Positions 25,877 through 35,329 are shown, counted from the first letter of the stretch. The stretch is 64,000 nt of DNA from Clostridium sporogenes (GCF_001020205.1 NZ_CP011663.1:1798001-1862000); one strand, 5' to 3'. Translations and numbers: made by a program. The notes: generated by a model from the letters alone, not told the origin.

Positions 25877-28039
25877 TTATTTGTTAAATTCTATAATTAC
25901 TTTAAAAAGATCCCCGTCAATATTAATGTTTAAATTTCCACCTTGAAGTTCTACAATACTTTTAGCAATGGCAAGACCCAGGCCAGATCCTTCTGTGTTT
26001 CTAGACTTATCTCCTCTTTTAAATCTTTCAAAAATTTCATCAGAAGTAAAATTCATTTCATAGTGCGATATATTTTTCATAGTAATTATTATTTTAGTAT
26101 CTGTTTGTATTAAATCTATATATACTCTAGTATTAGGCTCGGAATACTTAATAATATTGTTTATAAGATTTTCAAATACTCTCCAGGTTTTCTTCCCATC
26201 TAAATTTGCATAAGCTTTATTATTACATTTAAATTTAAGCTGTAGAGAGGACTTCTTAATTTTTTGTTGAAATTCTCCTAAAGCTTGTTTTAGTAAAGCG
26301 GTTACATCTATCCTTTCAATGTTTAGTTCTATTGAACCACTGGACATCTTTGATGCCTCAAATAAATCCTCTATAAGGAATTTAAGTCTTTCAGATTTTC
26401 TATCTAAAACAGAAATATATGCATTAACTTCGTCTTTACTTAAATCCTCTTTTTTAAGTAAATCTATATAATTTATTATAGAGGTAAGAGGAGTTTTTAA
26501 ATCGTGAGATACATTGGTTATAAGCTCAGTTTTTAATCTCTCACTTTTAACCTGTTCCTCTAGAGATCTTTTATAGCCTTCTTTCATATTATTTATATTA
26601 TGAGATATTTTACCTAAGATATCTCCTTTATGTTCTTTTATAATATAATCTAGATTTCCACAGGTTATTTCTTTTGTGGCTTTTAATATTTCATTTAAAT
26701 AATCAGCTTTTTTAAATAAGTATCTTATAAGTAAAGCTATATATAGTATAGTTATAATAGAAGCAATTAATATATTATTATAAAATCCTAAGAGCAATCC
26801 TAAGAGCGTAAATGCAGCTAATAGGATGGATAATACCATAATAAAAATTATTTTAAGTTTAAGATTTTTATTTAAATTACTGTTTTTAAAAATAGTAATT
26901 AATTTATAAATTAAACTTCCCTTACATAGAATTAAAAGTTTATTTTTATCTTTTTTTAGTTCTATAGCATATTTTATATTAAATATAAAATAAAAAATAT
27001 AAATGCTTATTAAAGTAATAACAATAAAGTGATTAATTCCTAAGGGTTTATAAAAAAAACTAGTATTTATTAAATAACTTCCCATTATAGCAGTGTATAA
27101 AATAAATATAAATAATTTTAAATCTAAGGGGATATTATTATATATTTTATTTATCTTATCTAAAATAGGAGAATTTAAACAAATTCTTTTTTTAAACAGA
27201 ATTAATATAAAAATTCCTATAATTAAGGAAGATATGACTATAAGTACTTCTTTTATAAGTCTATCTTTAATGGAATTATAATAATTATAATTTTTCAATA
27301 TATAATCATTAGGATTAAGATCTTTTGTAATTATAATATATCCTTCCCAGTTAAAAGAATTAAATAAATCTTTAGTTTTTGAGAAATTTTTAATTTTGCC
27401 AGATTGAGATGGAAAAATTATAGAATAAATAGAGTTATTTTTTATATAACTATCTATATTAGTTTTAGGTTTTAAATTAGTATAAACTTCTTTTGTACCT
27501 CTGTTTATAATATAGTATTTTATCTCTCTTTTAGATTCTATAGCTTTTTTTATGTTTTTGTAGTCATTGTAAGACCATAATGCAATTTCTTTTTTTAATT
27601 CAGCAATAGTTTTAGTATTTTCTTTCTTTACTTCTTTAAGTTTTTCATCTCTTTGTTGAGTTAATTTAGTAAGCCTATTTTTATCACCAGATTGTTCAGC
27701 TTCTGATAAAAAACTATTATATTCATCCTTGATAGTTATTTGAGAATTTAGTATATTATCTTCATAAAATGATTTTAAGGTTGTTATCTGTTCTTTAGTA
27801 ACTCTACTTTCTGCAACTTTATTGTCAAAATTTTTATAGGTTATATGAAAGTTATATAAATTGTTGCAATAAGATTGTAGTTCTTCATCAAACTCTTTGC
27901 TGCTAAAATAAGGATCTTTCACAAGACACTTTCTGTTTTTTATTAAATCATAACCAGTTAAAACTGAAAGAGATATCATATATATGACTACAATGAAACA
28001 TATTATATATATAAATTTATTCTTGGATTTTGTAACCAA
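25877..28039 (-). CDS. Sensor histidine kinase with multi-helix membrane region
   Basis: 720 residues. An N-terminal membrane helix (about 10-30) precedes a charged extracytoplasmic domain (about 31-260), then a cluster of about five or six further helices (265-445), a HAMP-like linker, the HisKA dimerisation helix with phosphorylated His in NVSHDLKTPLTS, and an ATPase domain (NIIKYSEP, GSGLGLAIAKS). It begins at a TTG inside the 3' end of the response-regulator gene (23-base overlap), so the pair is translationally coupled. The helix cluster after the sensor domain is unusual for simple VanS/PhoR-type kinases. The signal is unknown. Confidence 0.85.
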   Translation of the reverse strand: MVTKSKNKFIYIICFIVVIYMISLSVLTGYDLIKNRKCLVKDPYFSSKEFDEELQSYCNNLYNFHITYKNFDNKVAESRVTKEQITTLKSFYEDNILNSQITIKDEYNSFLSEAEQSGDKNRLTKLTQQRDEKLKEVKKENTKTIAELKKEIALWSYNDYKNIKKAIESKREIKYYIINRGTKEVYTNLKPKTNIDSYIKNNSIYSIIFPSQSGKIKNFSKTKDLFNSFNWEGYIIITKDLNPNDYILKNYNYYNSIKDRLIKEVLIVISSLIIGIFILILFKKRICLNSPILDKINKIYNNIPLDLKLFIFILYTAIMGSYLINTSFFYKPLGINHFIVITLISIYIFYFIFNIKYAIELKKDKNKLLILCKGSLIYKLITIFKNSNLNKNLKLKIIFIMVLSILLAAFTLLGLLLGFYNNILIASIITILYIALLIRYLFKKADYLNEILKATKEITCGNLDYIIKEHKGDILGKISHNINNMKEGYKRSLEEQVKSERLKTELITNVSHDLKTPLTSIINYIDLLKKEDLSKDEVNAYISVLDRKSERLKFLIEDLFEASKMSSGSIELNIERIDVTALLKQALGEFQQKIKKSSLQLKFKCNNKAYANLDGKKTWRVFENLINNIIKYSEPNTRVYIDLIQTDTKIIITMKNISHYEMNFTSDEIFERFKRGDKSRNTEGSGLGLAIAKSIVELQGGNLNINIDGDLFKVIIEFNK

Positions 28040-28709
28040 TTCCCCACACCACCTTCAAGTACCTAGGTTCTCTAGGATTAATTTCAATTTTTTCTCTTAT
28101 TCTTCTTATATGTACAGCTACAGTGTTTTCGCCATTATAATAGGGCTCTTTCCAAGCATTTTCATATATTTCTTCAATGGAAAAAACTCGTCCTTTGTTT
28201 TCAATTAAAAGCTCTAGTATTCTATATTCAATAGGGGTAAGCCTTATTTCTTTTTCATCTACAGTTATTAATTTTGTTTTTTTATCTAATACAAGAGCTC
28301 CTGCCACAATTTTATCTTCAGTTTCCTTATAGTTTCCTAAGTTTACATATCTTCTAAGTTGAGATTTAACTCTAGCTACTAGTTCTAGCATATTAAAGGG
28401 TTTTGTAACATAATCATCTGCCCCTATGTTAAGACCTAATATTTTATCTGTATCTTCTGATTTTGCTGAAAGCATTATTATAGGAATATTTTTATTTTCC
28501 CTAATTTTAAATGTAGCTTTAATGCCATCCATTTTAGGCATCATAATATCCATTATAATAAGATGTACATCTTGTTCCTCTAAGAGCATTAAGGCATCTA
28601 TTCCATCTTTAGCCTTAAAAACAGTTATATCTTCATTTTTTAAATAAATTTCTATAGCGTCTCTTATTTCATCTTCATCATCCACTATTAAAACTTTATA
28701 TTTAATCAT
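28017..28709 (-). CDS. OmpR-family response regulator
   Basis: 230 residues from the ATG at 28709, which has GAGG six bases before it; an in-frame ATG four codons earlier sits directly on the other purine run. The receiver domain has DDED, the phospho-acceptor Asp in MDIMMP, and the K of TKPF. The C-terminal winged helix includes RLTPIEYRILELLIENKGR and AVHIRRIREKI. It pairs with the overlapping kinase gene and is transcribed first. A pair of direct TTTCTTA repeats about 190 bases upstream is a candidate binding site. Confidence 0.9.
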   Translation of the reverse strand: MIKYKVLIVDDEDEIRDAIEIYLKNEDITVFKAKDGIDALMLLEEQDVHLIIMDIMMPKMDGIKATFKIRENKNIPIIMLSAKSEDTDKILGLNIGADDYVTKPFNMLELVARVKSQLRRYVNLGNYKETEDKIVAGALVLDKKTKLITVDEKEIRLTPIEYRILELLIENKGRVFSIEEIYENAWKEPYYNGENTVAVHIRRIREKIEINPREPRYLKVVWGIGYKIQE

Positions 28710-28897
28710 ATTTTGCCTCATCCTTTCTTTACCAAATAAATTATACCATTTTTATTACCTCCTAAATAGGCTACAAAAGTCAGCCTTAATTTTTAATGAA
28801 CTGTTTTTTGTTATAAAACTTTAAACTGATTTTTAATGAATAATAACCTTTGAATAATTCAATTATATAGTAACTTTTTAACAAAACAGGTATGATA

Positions 28898-28915
28898 TTT
28901 CTTACAAATTTCTTA
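28898..28915. promoter_or_regulatory. Direct repeat, candidate response-regulator site
   Basis: TTTCTTA occurs at 28898-28904 and 28909-28915, 11 bases apart, the spacing typical of OmpR/PhoB-family tandem sites. A related TTTTTAACAAAA lies about two helical turns upstream. It sits in the 430-base gap between the divergent two-component and MFS genes; the rest of the gap shows no gene. Confidence 0.35.
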
Positions 28916-29154
28916 ACAAAAAATATACATATTATTTAAACAAATCTAATCTTATAAATAAGATCTAATGTGTAGTAAAAATATAAAAGATATAGAATAG
29001 CATAATTATAAAATTAAGCACAATGTGTGTAAAAGTTTACATAAGGAGATATAGGACCTCTTAAAAGCAGTAAATATATATTGTAGAGTATATTTTTAGA
29101 TGATATAATTAAAAACAATATGAAATTAAAAGGTTTTCAGAAAGGGGACTAAAA

Positions 29155-30381
29155 ATGAATAAAAAAGCTTATAGGGTGTTGTGGGTAGCAACATCGACCA
29201 ACTTTATTGCAGGTTTAATTTACATATGGAGTGTTATAAGTAAATCACTAATTAATGACCTTAATTGGACAAGCAAACAGGCCTCCCTTCCCTATACAGT
29301 GATTACAGTATCATTTGTAATTGCTATGGTTATATTTGGGAAAGTTCAGGATTTAAAGGGGCCCAAACTTACAGTAACTTTAGGTGGAATATTGATGGGA
29401 GTAGGACTTATTCTTTCAGGAATATTTACAGAACCTAATATTATGATTTTAACTATGGGGATAATAGCAGGAGCGGGGATAGGTACTATAAATGCTTCTA
29501 CTGCACCGCCGGTAGTAAAATGGTTTCCACATGAAAAAAAAGGAATGGTCACAGGAATAGTAGTAGCTGGAATAGGCTTATCATCAGCGTTCTATTCACC
29601 ATTAGCAAACTATTTAATAAAAACAGTTGGTTTATCTAAAACTTTTATATATATAGGAGTAGGTGCTTTAATTTTATCAGTACTTTTAGCACAATTTTTA
29701 GAAAATCCACCGGAAGGCGTTATACATAAAAATATTAATTCTAAGGATAAAAAAGAGATAAAATCATCAACGGATTGTACATGGCAAGAAATGATAAGGA
29801 CCGCAGACTTTTATAAACTTTGGCTAATGCTAGCATTTTCATCTTCAGCAGGATTAATGATAATAGGCCATATATCCAATATTGCGAAAATTCAGGTAAA
29901 TTGGCAGGGAGGATTTATATTAGTTATTTTACTTGCCATATTTAATACCCTTGGTAGAGTATTAGGTGGTACTTTATCAGATAAAATGGACAGAATAAAT
30001 CTTATGAAATTGATATTTATTTTTCAAGGAATAAATATGTTTGTGTTCCCTAGATATTCTAATGTAGGACTTTTGTCAATAGGAGTAGCCATAGCAGGAT
30101 TATGTTATGGTGCAGGATTTGCAATATTTCCTGCTGCTGCTACAGATAGATATGGAGTAAAGAATTTTGGGATTAACTATGGATTAATTTATACAGGCTG
30201 GGGAATTGGAGGAATCATAGGGCCTATGACAGCAGCAGCTATTTTTGATTCTACAGGAAATTACAATTCTGCATATATAGTAGCAGCAGTATTAATGCTT
30301 ATAGCAACTATTATAGGATTAACATTTAGACATGAAAGGTCTAAAATAGAAGATGTTGTTTTAAATAATAACAATAATTAA
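29155..30381 (+). CDS. Oxalate/formate antiporter-family (OFA) MFS transporter
   Basis: 408 residues with twelve hydrophobic segments. Family traits are the opening AGLIYIWSVIS, the Gly-rich GIIAGAGIGTINAS, PVVKWFPHEKKGMVTGIVVA and the late GWGIGGIIGPMTAAAIFD, all typical of OxlT-like carriers. Such carriers exchange dicarboxylates or monocarboxylates such as oxalate, formate or lactate. The substrate cannot be told here. AAAGGGGAC lies before the ATG. It stands alone, divergent from the two-component system, and could be one of its targets. Confidence 0.85.
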   Translation: MNKKAYRVLWVATSTNFIAGLIYIWSVISKSLINDLNWTSKQASLPYTVITVSFVIAMVIFGKVQDLKGPKLTVTLGGILMGVGLILSGIFTEPNIMILTMGIIAGAGIGTINASTAPPVVKWFPHEKKGMVTGIVVAGIGLSSAFYSPLANYLIKTVGLSKTFIYIGVGALILSVLLAQFLENPPEGVIHKNINSKDKKEIKSSTDCTWQEMIRTADFYKLWLMLAFSSSAGLMIIGHISNIAKIQVNWQGGFILVILLAIFNTLGRVLGGTLSDKMDRINLMKLIFIFQGINMFVFPRYSNVGLLSIGVAIAGLCYGAGFAIFPAAATDRYGVKNFGINYGLIYTGWGIGGIIGPMTAAAIFDSTGNYNSAYIVAAVLMLIATIIGLTFRHERSKIEDVVLNNNNN

Positions 30382-30453
30382 ATAGATTTATTTAATTATC
30401 AGTGTAAAGGTTTTATATATTAAGAAATAAAAAACAATTAATAATTAATGATG

Positions 30454-30499
30454 AAAAAATCCTCTAAATATATTATGCAATATGTTGGAGGATTTTTAT
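30454..30499 (+). terminator. Intrinsic terminator after the MFS gene
   Basis: AAAAAATCCTC pairs with GAGGATTTTT; the T-rich 3' arm follows the stem directly. Confidence 0.8.
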
Positions 30500-30689
30500 G
30501 TTCAAAGAAAATAATAACATGAAATTGTATTACGGGTATGAAAATTTTTATAAATATTATAGGAAAGATTTCCTTAAGATGAGTATAACAAAAAAGTAAT
30601 TTATAATTTTTTTATAAAATATATATAAATATAATAAGTATCAATATAGAAGGTAGGTGAAAAGTCTGATTAATTAAATCAGGCCATTT

Positions 30690-31616
30690 TTGAATGAATT
30701 AATGCCTATACCTATTTATTTGAATGAGAAGCTATTATCAGATATTTATCCTATAGTAATAGATGGATTTATAGAAAGTAAATCCATAAGATTTATGAGA
30801 GATAAAAGTGATTTTATAAGGCTTCAGAGTGGTCGTAAAAATCAAAGATCAGAAGAGAGTAAGATATCTAATAATGATAAAGATCATAATAAAATAGAGG
30901 ATATTTCACAAAGTATGATAAATGATTTTTCGGGGTCTTTAGATGATAGATCCGTTAATAGAAATGAATTGACAATAAAAAGAATATATACTAAGTTTTA
31001 TTTGTTTTATGATTTAAGAAATGCTCTCATAAATAAGAATATGTTAAGGTATATTACAGATCAGGATATTTTTAATAATAATTTAATTCCAGGAGAATAC
31101 GTTGAGTTTGATTCAAATATTATATCAGAGTCTACTTGTAATGAAATAACAAATTTATTAGATATTATAAAGTGTTATGATTCTAAGGAGTTAAATAAAT
31201 TATTGCAAAATACAGATATGGAAAAATCAATTACTAATTATACTATAATAGAAAAACAACTAGAAATTCTAAAGAAGCTGTTGGAAACAAATGATTACGC
31301 AAATGTGGTAACAAAATTCAATCAATGCAAAGCAGTATTAAATGTAGATAAAAAGTGTTTTTGTAGCAAAAGCATATATGATAATTCACATTTTCCCTGT
31401 AGAGTATTAGGTAAGGTTTTAAGATGTGAAAATAATAAAGGAAGTATATGCTTATTAGATAAAACAGGTATGGAAGATTATTATATGGATTTTATAAATT
31501 CTCTAAATCCATACTTAGATATACTTAGAAATAATAATATAGTTACACCTAAGAGTATCATAACAGAAATAAAGGCACCAGCCATATATATAATGCCTAT
31601 AGGAATGTATGTATAA
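30690..31616 (+). CDS. Protein of unknown function, DUF6414-like
   Basis: 308 residues, cytoplasmic. It opens with PIPIYLNEKLLSDIYPIVIDG, has a polar Ser/Asp/Asn-rich stretch (50-95), then a regular region (KFYLFYDLRNALINKNML, PGEYVEFDSNI) and a C-terminal beta-type domain with several cysteines ending AIYIMPIGMYV. The pattern of an N-terminal YLN segment with a later FYDLxNxL and GEYVEFxxxI recalls DUF6414 proteins, but I am not certain. The start is a TTG with only a weak AGG ahead; an ATG four codons later is possible. A small palindrome (CTGATTAATTAAATCAG) lies between the better purine run at 30651-30658 and the start. Confidence 0.5.
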   Translation: MNELMPIPIYLNEKLLSDIYPIVIDGFIESKSIRFMRDKSDFIRLQSGRKNQRSEESKISNNDKDHNKIEDISQSMINDFSGSLDDRSVNRNELTIKRIYTKFYLFYDLRNALINKNMLRYITDQDIFNNNLIPGEYVEFDSNIISESTCNEITNLLDIIKCYDSKELNKLLQNTDMEKSITNYTIIEKQLEILKKLLETNDYANVVTKFNQCKAVLNVDKKCFCSKSIYDNSHFPCRVLGKVLRCENNKGSICLLDKTGMEDYYMDFINSLNPYLDILRNNNIVTPKSIITEIKAPAIYIMPIGMYV

Positions 31617-31672
31617 ATTAGGAGTAGTTTAATTGAATAAAATAAAGTTAACTTTAAAGTGTTTAATTAAAA

Positions 31673-31696
31673 GGACAGGATATGATATTCCTGTCC
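31673..31696 (+). terminator. Hairpin after the DUF6414-like gene
   Basis: GGACAGGA pairs with TCCTGTCC across an eight-base loop, without a long T-run. It lies between convergent genes. Confidence 0.55.
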
Positions 31697-31780
31697 CTAT
31701 TAATAACTTATGGTTACGCCCAAAAGGTCACGCCCACAAGAGATTAATTAATTTTTATTGTTTTAATATATTCTATAAGT

Positions 31781-32638
31781 TTAGTCAATAAATTTATAAA
31801 TCATTTTTGCTACTCCATTATTATAATTAGTATCTGCAACTAGTTTACATATTGATTTAATATTTTCATCTGCATTTCCCATAGCAACACTATATTTTAC
31901 TTTTTCAAACATAGATACATCATTATAATTATCTCCAAAAGCCATAGTTTCATCTAAAGATATATTTAAATTACAAGCTAATCTTTCTAGTGAAGCTCCC
32001 TTTGAAGTATGCTTATTTACTATTTCAAAGTTATGATTTCCAGAAGAAAAAACTGAAAACTTATCTGAATTTTTAAAGTAATCCATACCAGATTTTCTCT
32101 TTTCTTCGTCAAAAGAGAATGCAAGTATATTATAAAGATCATCATTTCTATATAATATATCTTTATAATTATCTACAAAAACAAAGCCTGCTTGAATAAA
32201 TTGTTTTTCACAGGATTCATATATTTCTTCTATGTTTACAGATTTAGGATTGCTGCTAATTACTTTATCTGCTTCTATTTTTAGCATATCTTTCCCATTG
32301 AAAGGAGTATAAATGGCTCTATTTGTAGATACTTCATAATAAAAGTTTTTATCAGTTAACCAATGTAATATTTCTTTTACATCTTTTTTATCTATACCTA
32401 TAGAGTACAATTCTTTTTTATCTTTAAAATGGATAGAAGCTCCATTACTTCCAATTATATGTGTAGATATATTTGCTTTTTTACATATAGAACACACATC
32501 AAAATGAGGACGGCCTGTAGAAATTGTGATTTCTATTCCTTTATCTTGAGCGTATTTAATAGCTTCTGCATTTTTTTTACTTATGATGCTCTTATTATTT
32601 AATAGAGTACCATCTAAGTCTAATGCTATTAACTTCAT
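31781..32638 (-). CDS. Cof-type HAD-superfamily sugar phosphatase
   Basis: 285 residues of the Cof/YidA class (HAD subfamily IIB): motif I ALDLDGTLLN at the N-terminus with the nucleophile Asp, motif II STGRPHFD, an alpha/beta cap in the middle, the basic residue of motif III (HTSKGASLERL), and motif IV GDNYNDVSMFE. Members dephosphorylate sugar phosphates, FMN or PLP precursors. It lies 11 bases after a DeoR regulator gene and is probably co-transcribed with and controlled by it, which favours a phosphosugar substrate. Confidence 0.88.
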   Translation of the reverse strand: MKLIALDLDGTLLNNKSIISKKNAEAIKYAQDKGIEITISTGRPHFDVCSICKKANISTHIIGSNGASIHFKDKKELYSIGIDKKDVKEILHWLTDKNFYYEVSTNRAIYTPFNGKDMLKIEADKVISSNPKSVNIEEIYESCEKQFIQAGFVFVDNYKDILYRNDDLYNILAFSFDEEKRKSGMDYFKNSDKFSVFSSGNHNFEIVNKHTSKGASLERLACNLNISLDETMAFGDNYNDVSMFEKVKYSVAMGNADENIKSICKLVADTNYNNGVAKMIYKFID

Positions 32639-32649
32639 TATTATCCACC

Positions 32650-33417
32650 TTAACCTTTCTCAGTTACTGACATAATATCTATGTTATTTTCTTCAAATAT
32701 TTTAGTTAAATCTTTATTTGGTAACTTATCTGTAACTATTAAATCAATATCACATAGATCACATACTTTAGAAAAACTATTGTTACCGAATTTACTATGA
32801 TCTACTAAAACTATAGTTTCATTAGATTGTTCAACCATTTTTTTCATAACAGAAGCATCTTCTGCATGAGCTACAGTTATACCTTTTTCTGATATTCCAA
32901 GGGCTCCTATACATGCTTTATCAGCAAAATAATTGGAAAGCATATCTATGGTATTAGATCCATATAAAAATTTATATTCATTATCTAAAATTCCTCCTAA
33001 TAAATGAATGTCTATATTAGCTTTTTTTGATAATGTATGTGCTAAATTTATTGAATTGGTTATAACAGATAAATTTTCTACTTCAAGCATTTCTGCAAAG
33101 ATTTGCACTGTGGTTGAGGAATCCATTATTAATTTATCTGTATTTTTGATTAAAGATGTTGCAAGTTTTGCTATCAGTTTTTTTTCAGTTGGATAAGTAA
33201 GAAGTCGGTCTTCATAGTTTTTTACTTTACCTCTTGTATTAGGTAATATGGCACCACCATGAGTTCGAAGAATTTCTCCTTCTCTTTCAAGATTTACAAG
33301 ATCGCGTCTTGCGGTATCTCTTGAAACATTGCACATTTTACATATTTCATCTACTTTTATTCGTTTATTTATTTTTAAATATTCTAATATTTTACTCATT
33401 CTTTCTTCTTGATACAA
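32650..33417 (-). CDS. DeoR-family sugar-metabolism regulator
   Basis: 255 residues. The N-terminal helix-turn-helix RIKVDEICKMCNVSRDTARR, the family signature RDLVNLEREGEILRTHGGA and a C-terminal sugar-phosphate isomerase-like sensor domain (STTVQIFAEML, VTNSINLAH, GGILD, VDHSKF) are typical DeoR features. The TTG start is chosen because GGAGGT ends eight bases before it. It leads a two-gene operon with a HAD phosphatase. The upstream DNA holds eight helically phased TAAGT-like repeats, a likely operator for this protein, so autoregulation is probable. Confidence 0.88.
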   Translation of the reverse strand: MYQEERMSKILEYLKINKRIKVDEICKMCNVSRDTARRDLVNLEREGEILRTHGGAILPNTRGKVKNYEDRLLTYPTEKKLIAKLATSLIKNTDKLIMDSSTTVQIFAEMLEVENLSVITNSINLAHTLSKKANIDIHLLGGILDNEYKFLYGSNTIDMLSNYFADKACIGALGISEKGITVAHAEDASVMKKMVEQSNETIVLVDHSKFGNNSFSKVCDLCDIDLIVTDKLPNKDLTKIFEENNIDIMSVTEKG

Positions 33418-33446
33418 AATTTTATACCTCCAGATCAGAAATATTA

Positions 33447-33534
33447 TAAGTTAATTATAAGTTGTTCTAAGTCATTTTTCAAGTGCTTTTAAGTAATTTT
33501 AAGCAATTGCAATTTTTAATAAGTATTTTTAAGC
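33447..33534. promoter_or_regulatory. Helically phased TAAGT direct repeats upstream of the DeoR operon
   Basis: The pentamer TAAGT (or CAAGT/TAAGC) starts at 33447, 33458, 33468, 33480, 33490, 33500, 33520 and 33530, with one slot (33510) degenerate. Spacings are 10-12 bp, one DNA turn, so all units face the same side. On the transcribed strand the unit reads ACTTA. It is 30 bases upstream of the DeoR start and thus spans its promoter. Confidence 0.65.
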
Positions 33535-33606
33535 TAAATAGGGATTTATATAATAGATTATGCTTTAAATATATATTTCAAAAATTTTTAATAAAATATA
33601 AATAGC

Positions 33607-33640
33607 CTTATCTAATAGGGTTATAAACTATTAGATAAAG
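33607..33640. terminator. Terminator after the FG-GAP-like gene
   Basis: CTTATCTAATAG pairs with CTATTAGATAAAG around a nine-base loop; T-runs lie on the side used by the minus-strand gene ending at 33679. Confidence 0.65.
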
Positions 33641-33678
33641 CTTAATTTTTATTTTTATAAGTTTAATTAAAAATATTT

Positions 33679-34410
33679 TTACATCGGTACTACAAGTTGA
33701 GTCACAATAGGAGAAAATTGATAACCATCCCACTTAAGAATAGATTCTACTGAACCTAGAGTATCAGCGTTATAAAGACCTATAATTCTTTGATGTGTGA
33801 GCAGGTTAAAGCTATTGGATCCATTTAAACTTAAAGGAGATAAATTGCCAAGGAATAAAACGTCACCGATTATAGGTTCCTTGAGTTTACCGTTTGCATT
33901 ATAAATTTGTGATAAGTATTCTTTATCCCTTATAGCTGTAAGATCAATTATTCCTTCTAAATTACCTTTAAGAGATTTCACTCTTACTTTATAATAGTCT
34001 TCATATACTGCAGTATACTTGTTATCATCACTAAATTTTTCATAATCAAAAATAATCCTTGCAACATTGTCTTTAAAGGAATAAATATAGTTAAAATAAT
34101 ATCCACCGCTGCCGCCAGAGTTTATGGAGAGAAATACTTTAGGAATATTATCATCTCCAAATTTGCCTATAAATAGATTTGGTTCATAACCTGCATTTTC
34201 CTTTGGTTTTATACTTATATCAACATTAGTTTTTTTATTCTTTACATTAAGGGTTATATCTTCGATAAACCCATTTTCCCCATAGGGTTTTTTGCCTGTA
34301 ACAGTTATAATTTCATTTAGACCATCACCATTTACATCAGCGCATTTAGTATCCAAAATATATATTTTATCCTTAGCACCATTGATTTCCTCTGGAATTC
34401 TAAAAAACAT
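33679..34410 (-). CDS. FG-GAP/VCBS-like beta-propeller repeat protein
   Basis: 243 residues without a signal peptide or membrane helix. The N-terminal segment CADVNGDGLNEIITVTG is a calcium-binding FG-GAP-type loop (DxNxDGxxE). A second, looser unit (LFIGKFGDDNIPKVFLSIN) follows. The rest is beta-rich and ends with WDGYQFSPIVTQLVVPM. Short clostridial proteins of this type have no known function and some are spore associated. The start follows a weak AAGGTGAT. Nothing in the neighbourhood defines a pathway. Confidence 0.55.
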   Translation of the reverse strand: MFFRIPEEINGAKDKIYILDTKCADVNGDGLNEIITVTGKKPYGENGFIEDITLNVKNKKTNVDISIKPKENAGYEPNLFIGKFGDDNIPKVFLSINSGGSGGYYFNYIYSFKDNVARIIFDYEKFSDDNKYTAVYEDYYKVRVKSLKGNLEGIIDLTAIRDKEYLSQIYNANGKLKEPIIGDVLFLGNLSPLSLNGSNSFNLLTHQRIIGLYNADTLGSVESILKWDGYQFSPIVTQLVVPM

Positions 34411-34524
34411 ATAATCACCTTAATTATTTATTCCTTATTAGTATATTAAAATTAATTAAAAAGATGAATTTAGATAAGTCTTATAATATTATATTAACAG
34501 GGATAGTAATATAAGAATAAATAT

Positions 34525-34680
34525 ATGGAAAATGCAAGTGATTTATCAAGTTTATATAATAATTTACCTTTAAAGGATGATAATAAATCCTTTAAATTAG
34601 TTCCAGAAAAATTAACAGTAGGAATAAATTATAAAGAAAATGTAGGAAATATTGGAGAACATGAAGTTAAAAAGCTTTAA
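34525..34680 (+). CDS. Possible 51-residue ORF or gene remnant
   Basis: ATG to TAA, 51 codons, in a 370-base gap. The product (beginning MENASDLSSLYNNLPLKDD, with LVPEKLTVGINYKENVGN) has ordinary codon use for this DNA, but no ribosome binding site precedes the ATG. It may be a fragment of a larger lost gene. No family recognised. Confidence 0.3.
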   Translation: MENASDLSSLYNNLPLKDDNKSFKLVPEKLTVGINYKENVGNIGEHEVKKL

Positions 34681-34777
34681 TTATTTTATAATTTTAAATT
34701 ATTATACAACCTTGGGAGTATACATAAATAATATGAATAGTAGATAGAGCTATAATTTTTTTTTTATTAATAAGAGG

Positions 34778-35329
34778 ATGGTGTTTGTATTGTACAAGCT
34801 GCTAGAGAAATATAAAGAAGGAGATATAGAAGTTTTGAATAAAATTATAGCATATTTTACTCCAATTATATTAAAAGAGGCTTCAAAGTGGAGAATTTCA
34901 TGTTATGAATATGAGGATTTAGTACAGCATGGTTATCTTTCCGTTATAAAGGCTGTTAATATGTTTAAAGGGGAGGAAAGTAAATTTATTCCCTATTGTA
35001 TAAAAACTATTAAAACAAATTATAAAGCTCTATTAAAAGGAGAGATAAAGCATCACAGAGAAATACCAGATGAAAATATATCAGATAAAGGGAATGAATA
35101 TTTCTTCACTATAGAGGATGAAATAATAGCCTATGAAAATATAAATGAACTTTATAAAGCATTAGACAAGCTTACCGTAGATGAAAAAAAAGTGATAGAT
35201 AGCTTTTATATTAGAAATAATAGTATTCAAGAAGTAGCTGATTCTATTAATAAAACCTATAATTCCGTAAGATATATTAAAAATAAAGCTATAAAAAAAC
35301 TGCAAAAGGTACTGAAAGAGCATAGTTAA
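34778..35329 (+). CDS. Sigma-70-family sigma factor (SigO/UviA/TcdR-like size)
   Basis: 183 residues with regions 2 and 4 only. Region 2 includes EDLVQHGYLSVIKAVNMFKG, followed by a basic stretch; region 4 has LTVDEKKVIDSFYIRNNS and the helix-turn-helix QEVADSINKTYNSVRYIKNKAIKK. Alternative sigma factors of this size in clostridia drive toxin or bacteriocin genes (TcdR, BotR, UviA); in Bacillus the similar-sized SigO lies near yvrJ. A YvrJ-family gene follows here too. The purine run AGAGG touches the ATG, so translation may instead begin at the GTG of codon 2 or the TTG of codon 5. Confidence 0.8.
   Translation: MVFVLYKLLEKYKEGDIEVLNKIIAYFTPIILKEASKWRISCYEYEDLVQHGYLSVIKAVNMFKGEESKFIPYCIKTIKTNYKALLKGEIKHHREIPDENISDKGNEYFFTIEDEIIAYENINELYKALDKLTVDEKKVIDSFYIRNNSIQEVADSINKTYNSVRYIKNKAIKKLQKVLKEHS

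Noticed and set aside
31716..31736. ACGCCCA repeated twice, 14 bases apart
   Set aside because: Only two short copies between convergent genes; no function can be supported.
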